Below are positions 4,475 through 5,001 of a stretch of DNA of 5,001 nucleotides, piece after piece. A model generated the notes under the pieces. The model saw only the letters and a list, made by a program, of their open reading frames with translations. It ran no database searches and was not told the origin of the DNA. The stretch spans positions 1-5,001 of the forward strand of contig JAISUQ010000105.1 of assembly GCA_031272005.1 (NCBI GenBank), given 5' to 3'. The stretch is from Coriobacteriales bacterium (GTDB taxonomy: Bacteria; Actinomycetota; Coriobacteriia; Coriobacteriales; UBA8131). The position numbers were made by a program, and so were the translations under genes. Within the stretch, counting starts at the first letter, position 1, and each line of letters starts with the position of its first letter.

Positions 4475-5001
4475 TTATAACTCGCAAAGTTCCGCCGTGA
4501 GCAGGACATGGGGTATATCCAGCTCCACCAGCCTGTTCTCCACGAACAGAACATGATGCCCATCACAGGAAATCTGATCCACCAATTGCCCAAGTTGCTC
4601 AACACTCAGATAATTGGAGAAGTTCATCAGCACAAAGACCTGGATATGATAGAGGTCACGCAAAGCTGCGAGATAATCGACTATCCGCTCGCTGAGCGTA
4701 CCGTCTGGGAGTTCTATGTGCGGTTTGAGGGCTTTGAGCAAATCCTCTACGCTGAAGTCGTTGCCAGCAGTGATTTCGAAGCTATAGTGCTGGGCATCCA
4801 ACAACTCGTAGTTGAAGCGCTCAATCATGGCCATCAATTCGTTGGTCTGGTTCAGATGGTCTTCGTCAAAAGCCGTAGCCTTCAATGAGGCAATCAGCTT
4901 GTTGAACACAGTGCGCGAAACATTGGGATCCAGCGTGTAAGGCTCAAAGACGATGTAGAGATTGCCATCTAGCGCCAGCTCCTTACCCTCGTGAGACAAC
5001 A
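4475..5001 (-). CDS. csn2: Csn2, type II-A CRISPR adaptation protein (5' partial)
   Basis: 174 residues are visible and the frame runs off the right edge. The first possible start in view is a TTG that aligns with an internal Leu (LSHEGKEL), so about 50 N-terminal residues are missing compared with the usual 220 or so. Recognised by the Csn2 pattern: GKELAL...EPYTLDPN near the start, a long helical middle (about 24-100), then VFVLMNFSNYLSVEQLGQL and HHVLFVENRLVELDIPHVLL, which parallel the C-terminal half of streptococcal Csn2. Csn2 forms a Ca2+-stabilised ring that binds double-stranded DNA ends and is needed for spacer acquisition in type II-A. It lies immediately upstream of cas1, with no gap, although csn2 normally closes the operon after cas2. 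Confidence 0.85.
   Translation of the reverse strand, partial: LSHEGKELALDGNLYIVFEPYTLDPNVSRTVFNKLIASLKATAFDEDHLNQTNELMAMIERFNYELLDAQHYSFEITAGNDFSVEDLLKALKPHIELPDGTLSERIVDYLAALRDLYHIQVFVLMNFSNYLSVEQLGQLVDQISCDGHHVLFVENRLVELDIPHVLLTAELCEL

Noticed and set aside
4508..4888. 126-codon + strand frame opposite csn2
   Set aside because: Shadow of csn2; the - strand frame has recognisable Csn2 motifs and this one has none.
4997..4999. TTG as the start codon of csn2
   Set aside because: This codon aligns with an internal Leu of Csn2 and the protein would lack its first 50 or so residues; the frame stays open to the window edge.

Overview
The window joins two unlike regions. Positions 1 to about 2604 are GC-rich with tightly packed, overlapping genes and good Shine-Dalgarno sites. 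This suggests a high-GC Gram-positive host, such as a gut-type actinomycete (Coriobacteriia or Bifidobacterium-like) or a high-GC Clostridia member. The sequence alone does not fix the taxon. From about 2650 to the right edge the DNA is visibly less GC-rich and carries accessory functions: a toxin-antitoxin pair, CRISPR-like repeats and CRISPR adaptation genes. This looks like a defence cluster placed beside a cell-envelope operon.

Layout on the + strand: (1) the 3' part of a fused family-2 glycosyltransferase/GtrA membrane protein (2-1048, 5' end outside the window); (2) a membrane-anchored phosphodiester glycosidase (NAGPA-domain) protein (1035-2036); (3) an unrecognised four-helix membrane protein with a proline-rich N-terminal tail, starting at TTG (2017-2604). 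These three overlap by 14 and 20 bases and should form one operon, plausibly for making or trimming a surface glycan. Then come (4) a ribbon-helix-helix antitoxin (2653-2940) and (5) a PIN-family toxin (2942-3364), one base apart.

On the - strand, reading in from the right edge: (6) csn2 (partial, 5001-4475) and (7) cas1 (4474-3593). They abut exactly, the TAA of csn2 followed directly by the ATG of cas1. Both match type II-A proteins. The order csn2 then cas1 differs from the usual cas9-cas1-cas2-csn2. No cas9 or cas2 lies in the window.

The 228-base gap between toxin and cas1 (3365-3592) is the most interesting part. It holds two copies of a type II-like repeat sharing 23 identical bases at a spacing of exactly 66 (36-base repeat plus 30-base spacer). 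Both copies have degenerate ends, and each differs from the other in a way that makes one a bulged anti-repeat of the other when read on the opposite strand. The single spacer contains an inverted, shortened copy of the repeat core. Its 3' end matches, over a short seed, the predicted promoter of the neighbouring toxin-antitoxin pair. A plausible promoter (TATAAT at 3381-3386) precedes the array. The locus could be a decayed mini-array, a tracrRNA gene, or a guide-like regulatory RNA. The sequence supports the structure, but the function is inference.
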